Below, piece after piece: positions 31,474 through 41,044 of a stretch of DNA of 64,000 nt; within the stretch, counting starts at the first letter, position 1; each line of letters starts with the position of its first letter. The notes under the pieces were generated by a model. It was not told the DNA's origin. It did not search any database and was given only the letters and a program-made list of their open reading frames with translations. The DNA is taken from contig NZ_CP063785.1 in assembly GCF_025860405.1 (NCBI RefSeq), positions 4,961,390 to 5,025,389 of the forward strand, given 5' to 3'. The DNA is from Tolypothrix sp. PCC 7712. Lineage in GTDB: Bacteria > Cyanobacteriota > Cyanobacteriia > Cyanobacteriales > Nostocaceae. The translations under genes were made by a program, and so were the position numbers.

Positions 31474-34467
31474 ATGTCACAAATTATCTTGGGAAAATCA
31501 ACTAAAAAACAGCACCAATTCAACCAAATCACAACTCTATGGGCTGTGAAAAATTACAAATATTCTCTATTTCTCAGTTTCCTCTGTATTTCTTTTTTTG
31601 TAGATGGACTAATAAATAAAGCCATAGCTCAAATTACATCAAACTCCAATGATACGAATACAGTCCTCAATCAAATAGATAATACTATTAATATTGAAGG
31701 TGGCACCAAAACAGGTTCAAATCTCTTCCACAGCTTTGATAAATTCGGACTCGATCAAGGTCAAATTGCTAACTTTAAGTCCGACTCTTCTATTCAAAAT
31801 ATTTTCGGTCGCGTTACTGGTGGTGAAGCTTCAGTGATTAACGGCTTAATTCAAGTTACAGGTGGTAACTCCAACCTATTTTTAATGAATCCTGCTGGGA
31901 TTATTTTTGGTTCTAAAGCTAGCTTGAATGTTCCCGCAGCATTTACAGCTACCACAGCCAATGGTATTAGGTTAAATAATCAATGGTTGAATGCAGTTGG
32001 TACAAATAATTATAGTAATTTAACAGGCAATCCTGATGCTTTTGCTTTCAAGCAATCAGGAGGAGGAATTATTAACAATGGTAATTTAATTGTTGCTTCC
32101 GGGCAAAACTTAACTTTATTAGGCGGAACGGTAATTAGTACAGGAAGAGTAGAAGCAGCAGGTGGACAAGTAAATATTACTGCTGTACAGGGAGAAAAAT
32201 TAGTTACCATTACCCCAGAAGGAAGCTTGTTGAGTTTGGGGTTACCTGTAGATACAAAAGCAGCAATTAATTCTTGGCCTACACCATTATCATTACCCGC
32301 TTTACTCACAGGAGGAGGGTTAAAGTTAGCGACTACTGTCGTTGTTGATCAAAATGGGAATGTGAAACTCAAGGATTCTGAATCTATACAAGTAGGAGAA
32401 ACTAGAATCAATCCTAGAGATTTGAAAGTAGATAGTGATGGTGTTTTAAGATATGTAAATTCTAATGCACCTGTAGGTAATGGCAATGTAGCAATTGAGC
32501 CTTTAAGAATTAATGTAAATAATAATGAAGTTAAACCATTTAACTCTAATACACAAATTCAAAACGGAGATGTATTAGTAACTTCTTTATATGCAAAAAA
32601 TGCCACGCTATCAGCAGATAATAATTTTATTTTTCAACCTAGTTCATCAGTTGATCCAGGTGATAATCTTGAACCCAGAGTTTTCAACGAATTAACTACA
32701 TCTGGTGACTTAAAGTTATTTGCTCAAAACAAAGTACAACTGACAGATTCTGTGGATGATCCAAATGAGGAGTCAGAACAAGTGATAGCAAAAGTTGTAC
32801 AAGTTGGAGGTAACTTAACAATTCAGGGTAACCAAGGAATTGATATAAAATTTAGGAGCAGACCCGACTCTATTATACAAACGGGTAACAAGTTAAGCCT
32901 AATTAGTAATGGCGATATTATTGGTGATGCCCGTTTTGCTACTGGGGGAGATTTCTCGGTTCTTAACTTGTCTGGTGGCACAGGAAATTTAACTTTTGGC
33001 ACTTCAGACGGCACACCTTCTTATCCCATAATTAGCTCTAATGGTGATGTTTATCTTGGAAATTACACAGGCCCTGCTCTCAAAGTAGAAGCCAGAGGCA
33101 GTATCTTTGCTGATCACATTACAATTAATGATAAAAATAGTTCTTTACAGGGGACAGATCCAGATATTTTGGTTTTAGCTAGCAGCTCATCATTAATATT
33201 AAGAGCTGGCTTAGATAAATTGCATAATACCCCAAATTATTCACCAGAAACAGCAGCCACATCACCAGGAAGCATTACTGTGAATGGTAATATTAATATT
33301 ACATCACCAGATAATAATTTGGGGCCTGTAATTCTTGCTGCTAAAGGTAATATTAATGTAAATGGTGATATTTTAGCTCAAAACTCAGGTAAATTTATTA
33401 ATACAGGTAGCCCAGTTATATTAAATTCATCCCAAGGTAGTATTACCGTCGGAAATATTATAGCTGGGAATACTATGCTTGTGAGCGAAGGAGACATTAT
33501 TGCCAAAAAGATTGAGAATCCTCAATTTAATCGGAACCAATATAACACCTCATCAAGTATAGGATTTTTAAATTCTCGAACAGGGAATATTATATTAGAT
33601 ACAATTAAAATCAGGTCAGGAAGTATAGATATTAGTGCTGGTGGAATTTTTCAAGCTAAAGTCATTGAAAGAATCGATTCCCAATTTAATGGGCCACAGC
33701 TTCCAGTTAGCGTTTTAGCTTCACGTTACATAAATATTAAACACGGAGGTGAAAAGTTTGAGCAAGGCATTAATATCGAAAAGGATCAGTTAGGAAACCC
33801 AATTTACAGAATAGGTGAAAAAGATACTTCAGAAAAGATTTATTTTAAGCCTGATGCTAAACAAGTTTTCTTTAGGGGTAATCCCATAAAAATATCAGAT
33901 TCAAAGTTTGTCTTCAGAAATAAAAATGGTGATTTAGTTCCTTTACCTGGAATAAGAGACGAAAGAGAATCAATTTTTGTTGATGAAAACGAAAACCCTG
34001 TTTTAGATCAGCCTATAGGTGTTAGAGATTTTCAGGATAACCCGAATAAACCTAATCCTTCTACAAATGCTAGTTATACTAGCGGATTAATTATCCTTCA
34101 AGAAGGACAAAACGAACAACTTAAAGGTGTCTATCAAGATACACAGCTTGGTTCTAGTAAGGGGATTAGCGTAGTTACTGCGCCTCGTACTAAACCCGTC
34201 AACCTACAAAACCAGTTGATTAATCAAAACTCTCAAAAAGATACTTGTGAACCTACAAATCAAAGCCTGACTTTACAGCAAAGACTCAAACAAGCAGGTG
34301 TAATAACCAGAGATACTTCAAAATCAGGTAACGCCAATACTTGTGAAAGCGCCACCCAAATAAATATTCTGCAAATTATTCAAGATAATCGCATAGAAAC
34401 TATTCCGATTAATTTCAATTCTGTATCTCAATTAGAAATTAATCGTAGCCAAGACATAGATTTCTAA
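31474..34467 (+). CDS. Two-partner secretion exoprotein (TpsA, filamentous-haemagglutinin-type N-domain)
   Basis: 997 residues. A hydrophobic signal segment at about 31-48 ends in NKAIAQ (about residue 53). The TPS domain follows (about 54-290) with GRVTGGEASVINGLIQ, SNLFLMNPAGIIFG (NPxG-type motif) and ATTANGIR. The middle is repetitive beta-helix-like sequence (NGNINITSPDNN, GNINVNGDILAQ). The C-terminal 150 residues differ: they include QRLKQAGVI and two Cys (DTCEP, NTCES) that may form a disulphide. AGGAG lies 7 bases before ATG. It is small for the class. The passenger is probably an adhesin or surface protein; its exact role is unknown. Confidence 0.9.
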   Translation: MSQIILGKSTKKQHQFNQITTLWAVKNYKYSLFLSFLCISFFVDGLINKAIAQITSNSNDTNTVLNQIDNTINIEGGTKTGSNLFHSFDKFGLDQGQIANFKSDSSIQNIFGRVTGGEASVINGLIQVTGGNSNLFLMNPAGIIFGSKASLNVPAAFTATTANGIRLNNQWLNAVGTNNYSNLTGNPDAFAFKQSGGGIINNGNLIVASGQNLTLLGGTVISTGRVEAAGGQVNITAVQGEKLVTITPEGSLLSLGLPVDTKAAINSWPTPLSLPALLTGGGLKLATTVVVDQNGNVKLKDSESIQVGETRINPRDLKVDSDGVLRYVNSNAPVGNGNVAIEPLRINVNNNEVKPFNSNTQIQNGDVLVTSLYAKNATLSADNNFIFQPSSSVDPGDNLEPRVFNELTTSGDLKLFAQNKVQLTDSVDDPNEESEQVIAKVVQVGGNLTIQGNQGIDIKFRSRPDSIIQTGNKLSLISNGDIIGDARFATGGDFSVLNLSGGTGNLTFGTSDGTPSYPIISSNGDVYLGNYTGPALKVEARGSIFADHITINDKNSSLQGTDPDILVLASSSSLILRAGLDKLHNTPNYSPETAATSPGSITVNGNINITSPDNNLGPVILAAKGNINVNGDILAQNSGKFINTGSPVILNSSQGSITVGNIIAGNTMLVSEGDIIAKKIENPQFNRNQYNTSSSIGFLNSRTGNIILDTIKIRSGSIDISAGGIFQAKVIERIDSQFNGPQLPVSVLASRYINIKHGGEKFEQGINIEKDQLGNPIYRIGEKDTSEKIYFKPDAKQVFFRGNPIKISDSKFVFRNKNGDLVPLPGIRDERESIFVDENENPVLDQPIGVRDFQDNPNKPNPSTNASYTSGLIILQEGQNEQLKGVYQDTQLGSSKGISVVTAPRTKPVNLQNQLINQNSQKDTCEPTNQSLTLQQRLKQAGVITRDTSKSGNANTCESATQINILQIIQDNRIETIPINFNSVSQLEINRSQDIDF

Positions 34468-34498
34468 GGAGATTGAAAACTTAACGCTGGTATTAATC

Positions 34499-34523
34499 AG
34501 GGCTGTCAACTGTCAACAGCCCT
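34499..34523 (+). terminator. Hairpin after tpsA
   Basis: AGGGCTGT and ACAGCCCT pair across a 9-base loop (CAACTGTCA), 32 bases after the tpsA stop. There is no T-run, so a weak terminator at best. Confidence 0.6.
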
Positions 34524-34565
34524 CACGATGAATTGTGCATATTTATGCATCAACCTTAAGGAATC

Positions 34566-34691
34566 AGGACTTACCCAAGCAAAATTTGTCATTGCGACCG
34601 GAACGTAGTGTAGGGAAGCAATCCCATAGTTTTAGGGGATTACGTCGCTACGCTCGTAATGACGTAATTCCGTGACTTTTGCGTAAGTCCT
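34566..34691 (+). mobile_element. Family B repeat, 126 bp, uninterrupted
   Basis: AGGACTTACCCAA at the left and TTGCGTAAGTCCT at the right. It matches the family B copy at 20722-20983 once the nested element is removed. It sits between tpsA and the caspase-like gene. Confidence 0.9.
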
Positions 34692-34694
34692 AGG

Positions 34695-34712
34695 AATAAA
34701 TGTATAATCACA
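34695..34712 (+). promoter_or_regulatory. Second copy of the TATAAT-containing 18-mer
   Basis: Identical to 29269-29286, about 210 bases upstream of the caspase-like gene and directly beside the family B repeat. It suggests a shared promoter for the two halves of the cluster, or a trace of duplication. Confidence 0.4.
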
Positions 34713-34919
34713 ATCATCGGGTGGAAATTTAGATTTTTAGCTGAAATTTGCTGATATAGGACTCATATTTGATTTTTGAAAAAAACTAAGTACACTTTTA
34801 TTTCTTCTTCCCTGTTAACCGTTTCCTGTTCCCTCTTCCCTCCCTACGCAAATAATTTCTCCGAATCAAAGCGGATTCCTATATTTTTGTCAATTCCTCC
34901 ATCAATTACCTAAATCTTC

Positions 34920-37097
34920 ATGCAACGCCGTAAATTTATCCAATTTGCAGGAACAGCGCTAACTACAGTAGGTTTGAGCCAATTCGATATTATTAGTCAA
35001 GCAAATCGTTACGCTCAAGTTTTGGCACAAAGTACACCCCGTAAATTAGCTTTGTTGATAGGTATTAATCAGTATCCCGCTAGTCAAAGATTTAGTGACT
35101 TACAAGGATGTGTGACTGATGTAAACTTACAACAGGAATTATTAATTCACAGGTTTGGTTTTAGTAAAAATGATATTCTGCGGTTAACGAGTGACTCATC
35201 TGATCAGCAACCTACACGCAGCAATATATTAACAGCCTTTGAAGAACATTTAATTAAGCAAGCTAAACCAGGAGATGTAGTAATTTTCCATTTTTCTGGT
35301 CATGGTTCTCAATTGATTGACCCCACCCCGGTAAAATTATGCCCCAATCAGCAATTTAATAGCGATTTAAACAGTACTCTTGTTCCGGCTGAAGATGGAC
35401 AAAATAAATTAGTCCCAGATATTATGGGACGGACGCTATTTTTGCTGATGTCTGCATTACAAACAGATAATGTTTCCTTTGTTTTAGATAGTTGTCACTC
35501 TGGCGGTGGTACTCGTGGTAATTTTAGAATCCGTTCTGTACCAGGTGATGATTTACTACCCAGTAATGAAGAAATCGCTTATCAACAACATTGGTTAGAA
35601 AAATTACAAATTTCTGCACAGGAATTTGCTCAACAGCGCTGTGCAGCATTGCGTAAAGGTGTAGTGCTTGCTAGCGCTCAACGAAAACAAGCAGCAGCAG
35701 ATGCTACATTCGATGATTTTTATGCAGGTGCATTTACTTACTTATTAACTCAATATTTATGGCAACAAACGAGTGATGTGGGTAGGGCGATCGCACAATT
35801 AACTTCTGGTTTAAAGATGTTCAGAACTCCCCAAAAGCCTTTAGCAGATGGGAATCAAAACCAGCCTGTGTATTTTATCAACCACAAGTTACCACCTGCT
35901 GATGCTGTAATTACGAAAGTAGAAGGTAAACAGGCTACCATCTGGTTAGGAGGAGTAGACTCAGAAAGCCTAGCCAGCTTTGACAAAGGCGCTGCTTTCA
36001 CCATAGTGGATCAAAAAGGGCAAGCATCTGCACAAGTGCAATTAGAATCCCGTCAGGGTTTAGCTGCTACCGTGAAGTTGCAACCAGGGGGAAAAGTTGC
36101 ATCTCTGCAACCCGGAATGCTGCTACAAGAATCCAGTCGTGTAGTTCCAGCTAATTTGCAATTAATCATCGGTATTGATCCCTCCCTCGCCGAAGAAACG
36201 AATGCGGCGACACAAGCGCTTTCCCAAATCAACCGTATTCAAGCCGTCGCAGCCAAATCGGGAAACGTACCATATCCCTCAGATGTGCAATATATCTTGA
36301 GTCGATTGACTGCTAATTATCGGCAACAATTACAACAACAAAATATATCGAATCTGCCAACAGTGGGTAGTATTGGTTTATTTACTAAAGGCTTAGAAAT
36401 TATCCCCCAATCTTTTGGCAAACTAGGAGAAACAGCACCAGCAGCAGTTTCGCGGTTACAACCAATTATTAAATCTTTTTTGGCAGTTGCAATCATCAAA
36501 AAAACTTTAAATTCTACAACTTCAAAGCTGGATGTAGAAGTAGCAATGAGTTTAGTGGAACAACCCCAGCAACCTATTTATAAAACATCGACAATTAGAA
36601 GCAAAAATAATCCCAGTGCATCACAATCAGTTAGTTCACAGAGATTACCAGTAGCTAAACTATTTCAGTTGCAAGTTACCAACAACGAATCTACTCCAGT
36701 TTATTTAACAAGTTTGCTGATAGATTCTACAGGTGGGTTAGTAGTGGTTTTCCCCTATCAATGGCCTGCAACCGAAGAATCTACACTGTTAGCACCAAAA
36801 ACAACTCGCACCATCGGCGATCCAAGACAACTGAAGCTGAAAGCTATCGATAAAGGTACAGGAGAAGCGCTAATAATTGTCAGTCGTTCTCCCCTGAAAA
36901 AAGCTGTCAAAACATTAGTAGCTTTAGCCGCAGAATTAAATCGTAGTTCCGGCCCAGTAGAGTTAAGAGAACCAGTAGAAGTCATGGGGGATTTACTAGA
37001 TGATTTAAGTAGCGATCGCTCAGGTAGTGCCAGTACAGAAAAAGAAATTCGAGTAGCGGATATGGCAACTTTATCAATTGCTTTTGAAGTGGTTTAA
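34920..37097 (+). CDS. Tat-exported caspase-like (C14) protease with C-terminal DUF4384
   Basis: 725 residues. QRRKFIQFAG at 2-11 is a twin-arginine signal. The caspase/metacaspase fold (about 40-330) has the catalytic His in HFSGHGSQ (H128) and the catalytic Cys in VLDSCHSGG (C192), both intact. The C-terminal part (about 570-690: KLFQLQVTNNEST, LLIDSTGGLVVVFPYQWPA, APKTTRTIGDP) resembles DUF4384, seen at the end of bacterial caspase-like proteins. It would act in the periplasm or at the envelope. It lies on the same strand between tpsA and a CHAT-protease gene; a role in processing the TPS exoprotein is possible but unproven. Confidence 0.9.
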   Translation: MQRRKFIQFAGTALTTVGLSQFDIISQANRYAQVLAQSTPRKLALLIGINQYPASQRFSDLQGCVTDVNLQQELLIHRFGFSKNDILRLTSDSSDQQPTRSNILTAFEEHLIKQAKPGDVVIFHFSGHGSQLIDPTPVKLCPNQQFNSDLNSTLVPAEDGQNKLVPDIMGRTLFLLMSALQTDNVSFVLDSCHSGGGTRGNFRIRSVPGDDLLPSNEEIAYQQHWLEKLQISAQEFAQQRCAALRKGVVLASAQRKQAAADATFDDFYAGAFTYLLTQYLWQQTSDVGRAIAQLTSGLKMFRTPQKPLADGNQNQPVYFINHKLPPADAVITKVEGKQATIWLGGVDSESLASFDKGAAFTIVDQKGQASAQVQLESRQGLAATVKLQPGGKVASLQPGMLLQESSRVVPANLQLIIGIDPSLAEETNAATQALSQINRIQAVAAKSGNVPYPSDVQYILSRLTANYRQQLQQQNISNLPTVGSIGLFTKGLEIIPQSFGKLGETAPAAVSRLQPIIKSFLAVAIIKKTLNSTTSKLDVEVAMSLVEQPQQPIYKTSTIRSKNNPSASQSVSSQRLPVAKLFQLQVTNNESTPVYLTSLLIDSTGGLVVVFPYQWPATEESTLLAPKTTRTIGDPRQLKLKAIDKGTGEALIIVSRSPLKKAVKTLVALAAELNRSSGPVELREPVEVMGDLLDDLSSDRSGSASTEKEIRVADMATLSIAFEVV

Positions 37098-37287
37098 AGA
37101 TATCAACTCAATATTTTAAAAACGCCGAATTTTTCCCAAATCATTTCATAAGATAATGAATTTCAACAAGTTAGACTTTTGAACAGTAGAAAGAAAAATA
37201 CCTAAGCCACAAAAATACTGTTTTTATTCATAATTTTGGGTTTCAGTTGCATAGAAAATAGAGATAATAGCAGCAAGGAAAACAGAA

Positions 37288-39924
37288 ATGCCAAAGAGAT
37301 ATAAATTAATCAAACTAGTAATTTTTATCACTTTGCTAACAGGCTTTTTACCTGGGGAAACAAATTTGACAACTGTTTCTGCTACACCAATAGCCCAAAC
37401 TGTTACTCCCCAGGAAGCCGATCGCATTTTTAAACAAGGTGTAGAACAGTATCAAGCCAAGCAATTACAATCTGCTATTGGGTTTTGGCAGCAAGCACTA
37501 ACAGCTTATCGTAGCCTGAAAGACAGTGTAGGTGAAGCCACGACCCTAAAAAATCTGAGTGCGGTTTACATAGAACTGGCTGATTATCCGCAAGCGATCG
37601 CCCATTTACAACAATACTTGAATCTGACGCAAAAGTTGCGCGATCGCCAAGGTGAACAAGCGGCGATAGTAACTCTAGGAGACATCTATCTCAGCCAGGA
37701 AAACTATGCTAAAGCAGTGGAATTTTATCAACAGGGTTTAAAAAATATTCCCCCATCCCAGCCAAATTTAGAAGCAGCAATTATTCTCGGTAATTTAGCC
37801 AAGGCTTACAGAGTATTAGGTCAATATAATAATGCCATTGAATTAAATCAAAAAGCTTTGCAAATATCGCAGATATTAAAAGACCGCAAAATCGCAGCGA
37901 AGTTATTAATTAATCTGGGGAATGCTTACAAATCTTTGGGCGATTATGATCTGGCATTTAAAACTTTTCAAGAAAGTTTAAAGATTGTCCAAGAAATTAA
38001 AGATAGCACGGTGGAATCTATTGCTTTAGGAAATTTAGGTGCGGCGGCGGCTGATCAACAAAAGTACGATCAGGCAATTGCTTGTCATCAACAAAGCCTC
38101 AAAATTAGTGAAGCAATTAATGATGCTACGGGTAAAGCTAGCACTTTAATTAACTTAGGTTCTAATTATTATTCCTTAGGCGATCGCACCAAAGCCCTCA
38201 GCTATTATCAGCAGGCTTTAGAAATAGCTAAAACTGCCAAAAATCATCAACTTGAAGCCGAATCTTTAGGTGGTTTGGGATTAATTCACGAAGATTTACA
38301 ACAGTATTCCCAGGCAATTCAACATCAACAACAAAGTTTAGCAATTTTCCAGCAGATTGGTGATATAGCAGCCCAAGGTATGATTTTTAATAATTTGGGA
38401 CATGCCTTTTTTAGTGCTAGTAAATTAAATGATGCTGAATTACAATTGCGTTCGGCAATTAAACTCCTTGATAGTCTCCGTTTGGGACTGAGTGATATCT
38501 ATAAAGTTTCGATTTTTGATACCCAAGTCTTTACTTATAATCTGTTACAACAAATTTTAATTACTGCTAAAAAACCAGAAGCAGCTTTAGAAGTTTCCGA
38601 ACAAGGACGCGCCCGCGCTTTTGCGGAATTACTTACTAGAAAATTAAATGTCAATGCTGTTAAACCTCATTCACCTGTAAAATCAGAGGCTTATAGTTCA
38701 TCAGCAGCTACTTCGCCTAATATAGAAAAAATTCGCCAAATTGCCAGTCAACAAAATGCCACAATTGTAGAGTATACTATCATTCCTGATGATGATTTTA
38801 AATTTCGTGGTAAACAAAGAGCTAGAGAACAAGAATTATTTATTTGGGTAGTGCAACCAAATGGTAAAGTTAATTTTCGTCGCCAAGATTTAAAATTTTT
38901 GTGGCAAACAGAATATAAGTCATTAGCCAACTTAGTTAAAAATAGTCGCCAATTTATGGGGATTGACGATGGTCGTGGTATTTTTTCTACAGAGGTAATT
39001 TTCAATCAAACCAGTCAAAAGGAGCAGTTACAACAACTGCATAAAATTTTAATTTCACCTATTGCAGATTTATTACCATCAAACCCCACCGCAAATGTTG
39101 TTTTTATCCCTCAAGAGTCTTTATTTTTAGTTCCCTTTCCAGCATTGCAAGCTAAAAATGGAAAATATTTGATTGAACAACATACTATTTTAACTGCACC
39201 TTCAATTCATGTACTAGATTTAACCAGAAGTTTGAGAGAAAGAAGAAATAAAAATAGAGGAGAAAATACTTCTATCAGAGACTTGCAATCATCAGCTTTG
39301 ATTGTCGGTAATCCCTCACCCATGCCGAAATTATCTAAAATTCAGTTAAAATCGCTCCCAAATGCCGAGAAGGAAGCACAGGCGATCGCTAACTTGTTAC
39401 AAACAACTGCAATGGTTGGTGAACAAGCCACCGAAAGAAACATTCTGCAAGAATTACCCAAGGCTAGACTGATACATTTAGCTACCCACGGCTTACTAGA
39501 ATACGGTGGACAAAATGGTACCAGTTATGGGCAAGATTTGGGAATACCAGGTGCGATCGCGCTGGCTCCAGATTCACAACAAGATAACGGTTTATTGACA
39601 GCCGATGAAATTATCAATCTCCCACTGAATGCAGAATTAGTTGTTCTCAGTGCTTGCAGTACTGGACAAGGTAGAATTTCTGGTGATGGTGTGATTGGTC
39701 TATCTCGTTCATTTATTTCTGCGGGAACTGAAAGTGTGTTAGTCTCTTTGTGGTCTGTTCCCGATCAAGCTACAGCCGAGTTAATGACCGAATTTTATAG
39801 CCAGCTACAGCAAAATAATCATAAAGCCCAATCTTTGCGAAATGCTATGCTCAAGCTGATCAAAGAGTATCCTGACACTCCCAAAAATTGGGCGGCGTTT
39901 ACTTTAATTGGAGAAGCAAGGTAA
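37288..39924 (+). CDS. Exported TPR-CHAT protease-like protein
   Basis: 878 residues. A Sec-type signal peptide (LVIFITLLTGFLPG, ending near VSATPIAQ) is followed by about nine TPR repeats (about 45-400, for example DYPQAIAHLQQYLNLTQ) and a CHAT domain (about 560-875). CHAT is a caspase-fold cysteine protease domain; the His in HLATHGLLE (H734) and the Cys in VVLSACSTGQG (C790) are intact. Cyanobacteria have many such proteins of unknown substrate. The gene starts 190 bases after the caspase-like gene on the same strand. TPRs probably recruit a partner or sense a ligand that triggers proteolysis. Confidence 0.92.
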   Translation: MPKRYKLIKLVIFITLLTGFLPGETNLTTVSATPIAQTVTPQEADRIFKQGVEQYQAKQLQSAIGFWQQALTAYRSLKDSVGEATTLKNLSAVYIELADYPQAIAHLQQYLNLTQKLRDRQGEQAAIVTLGDIYLSQENYAKAVEFYQQGLKNIPPSQPNLEAAIILGNLAKAYRVLGQYNNAIELNQKALQISQILKDRKIAAKLLINLGNAYKSLGDYDLAFKTFQESLKIVQEIKDSTVESIALGNLGAAAADQQKYDQAIACHQQSLKISEAINDATGKASTLINLGSNYYSLGDRTKALSYYQQALEIAKTAKNHQLEAESLGGLGLIHEDLQQYSQAIQHQQQSLAIFQQIGDIAAQGMIFNNLGHAFFSASKLNDAELQLRSAIKLLDSLRLGLSDIYKVSIFDTQVFTYNLLQQILITAKKPEAALEVSEQGRARAFAELLTRKLNVNAVKPHSPVKSEAYSSSAATSPNIEKIRQIASQQNATIVEYTIIPDDDFKFRGKQRAREQELFIWVVQPNGKVNFRRQDLKFLWQTEYKSLANLVKNSRQFMGIDDGRGIFSTEVIFNQTSQKEQLQQLHKILISPIADLLPSNPTANVVFIPQESLFLVPFPALQAKNGKYLIEQHTILTAPSIHVLDLTRSLRERRNKNRGENTSIRDLQSSALIVGNPSPMPKLSKIQLKSLPNAEKEAQAIANLLQTTAMVGEQATERNILQELPKARLIHLATHGLLEYGGQNGTSYGQDLGIPGAIALAPDSQQDNGLLTADEIINLPLNAELVVLSACSTGQGRISGDGVIGLSRSFISAGTESVLVSLWSVPDQATAELMTEFYSQLQQNNHKAQSLRNAMLKLIKEYPDTPKNWAAFTLIGEAR

Positions 39925-39929
39925 ATTAA

Positions 39930-40544
39930 TTACAAATTATCCACCTGCTGATTAGGATAAATGTTTGTCCCAGCCGGAACAAATGTACCATCGCTAATGG
40001 CTACACCAGGAACAAGAACGCATCCAGCACCCACAAATACATCGTTACCAATTTTGACTTTCTTGACATACAACATTAAGTCTTGTTTGCGGGGTTTGAT
40101 GATATGGGAAGAGATAGTGATACGATGTCCCATAATTACGCGATCGCCTATTTCAATTAAACCGCGATCGGCAATTTCTAATCCTGGTGTCCAGTAAACA
40201 TCTCGCCCTACTTTAGCGCCCCATAATCGTAACCAAAACGAAAATGCGCCTGGAATCAATCGCAATATTGCTTCCAATACAGGAATTGCAATATAAATTA
40301 CCTGAATTTGATGACTACCCCACCAAGGACTATATGAGTTACCGCGTAAATAACTAATACCCTCCTGCACAGGATATACCCATTGATGTAAGCGGTAAAT
40401 TAGCACAGGTAATCCATAAAGAGTAAATAACACTGCCAAAATGCTGAAGATGCTGGGTGAATAGGCAAGGTAGACGATAGCAGCCCCAGTTAGTATTAAT
40501 ATCAGGGTAGGAAAAAATAAGAGAATTTTACTTAAAAATGTCAT
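39930..40544 (-). CDS. Hexapeptide-repeat (left-handed beta-helix) acyltransferase-like protein
   Basis: 204 residues from ATG 40544; the frame extends nine codons further into a GGCATA heptamer repeat and those residues are not credible. Two hydrophobic segments at the N-terminus (FPTLILILTGAAIVYLAY, IFSILAVLFTLYGLPVL) are followed by a LbH domain (about 105-200) with the isoleucine-patch wording GLIEIGDRVIMGHRITIS and NDVFVGAGCVLVPGVAI. It resembles acetyltransferases acting on cell-surface sugars. It converges on the CHAT gene with 5 bases between the stops. Confidence 0.75.
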   Translation of the reverse strand: MTFLSKILLFFPTLILILTGAAIVYLAYSPSIFSILAVLFTLYGLPVLIYRLHQWVYPVQEGISYLRGNSYSPWWGSHQIQVIYIAIPVLEAILRLIPGAFSFWLRLWGAKVGRDVYWTPGLEIADRGLIEIGDRVIMGHRITISSHIIKPRKQDLMLYVKKVKIGNDVFVGAGCVLVPGVAISDGTFVPAGTNIYPNQQVDNL

Positions 40545-40587
40545 AAAAATAGGGCATAGGGCATAGGGCATAGGGCATTGAAAGAGT

Positions 40588-40698
40588 TACAGCACGTTTG
40601 AAGTAAGTGAGGTACATTATGAGTAATGAGTAATGAGTAATGAGTAATGAGTAGGAAATTTACTTATTACTCATTACTTTTTTCAATTAGTTGCTGTA
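40588..40698 (+). mobile_element. Family E repeat with internal GAGTAAT heptamers, 111 bp
   Basis: TACAGCACGTTTGAA at the left and TTCAATTAGTTGCTGTA at the right. The centre is a run of GAGTAAT heptamers followed by GTAGGAAATTTACTTATTAC. The same element, inverted and longer, is at 55936-56087. Confidence 0.8.
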
Positions 40699-40800
40699 GC
40701 TCATAAACATCGAATCTGCTGTATTTTCATACCTTGGTTGTAAAGACAGCAATTGCAGATAAATGAAGTAACCTTGTAGGGGCAAGGCATTGCTCAGTGG

Positions 40801-40983
40801 TGTCAACTTAACGTGAAACCCTCTCTTGTGCAAGGTTTCGCCCTCACCCTGTGCCCCTCTCCCACAGGGAGAAGGGAGCAAGAGATTTAGTTCTCCTTCT
40901 CCTGGGGGAGAAGGGGTTAGGGGATGAGGGCGCGAGGTATTTGTACAACGCCCGCCCTATATCGCTTTTAGCTTAAGTTGACA
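40801..40983 (+). mobile_element. Family D repeat, 183 bp
   Basis: It begins TGTCAACTTAACGTGAAACC and ends TTAAGTTGACA; both inverted repeats are intact. Confidence 0.85.
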
Positions 40984-41044
40984 CGTATGGGCATTGCTTT
41001 GCCCTGGCAATTCTCTGTACCTCTCTAACTTGTCATCTGCTGGA

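Larger units (their letters stand above)
40545..41044. other. Intergenic repeat cluster
   Basis: It contains GGGCATA heptamers (about 40551-40577), family E element 40588-40698 and family D copy 40801-40983. No gene was seen. Confidence 0.6.

Noticed and set aside
34561..34695. GGAAT as a target duplication of the family B copy
   Set aside because: GGAAT lies near both ends but one base outside the inverted repeats on each side, and the copy at 20722 has no matching repeat; evidence is insufficient.
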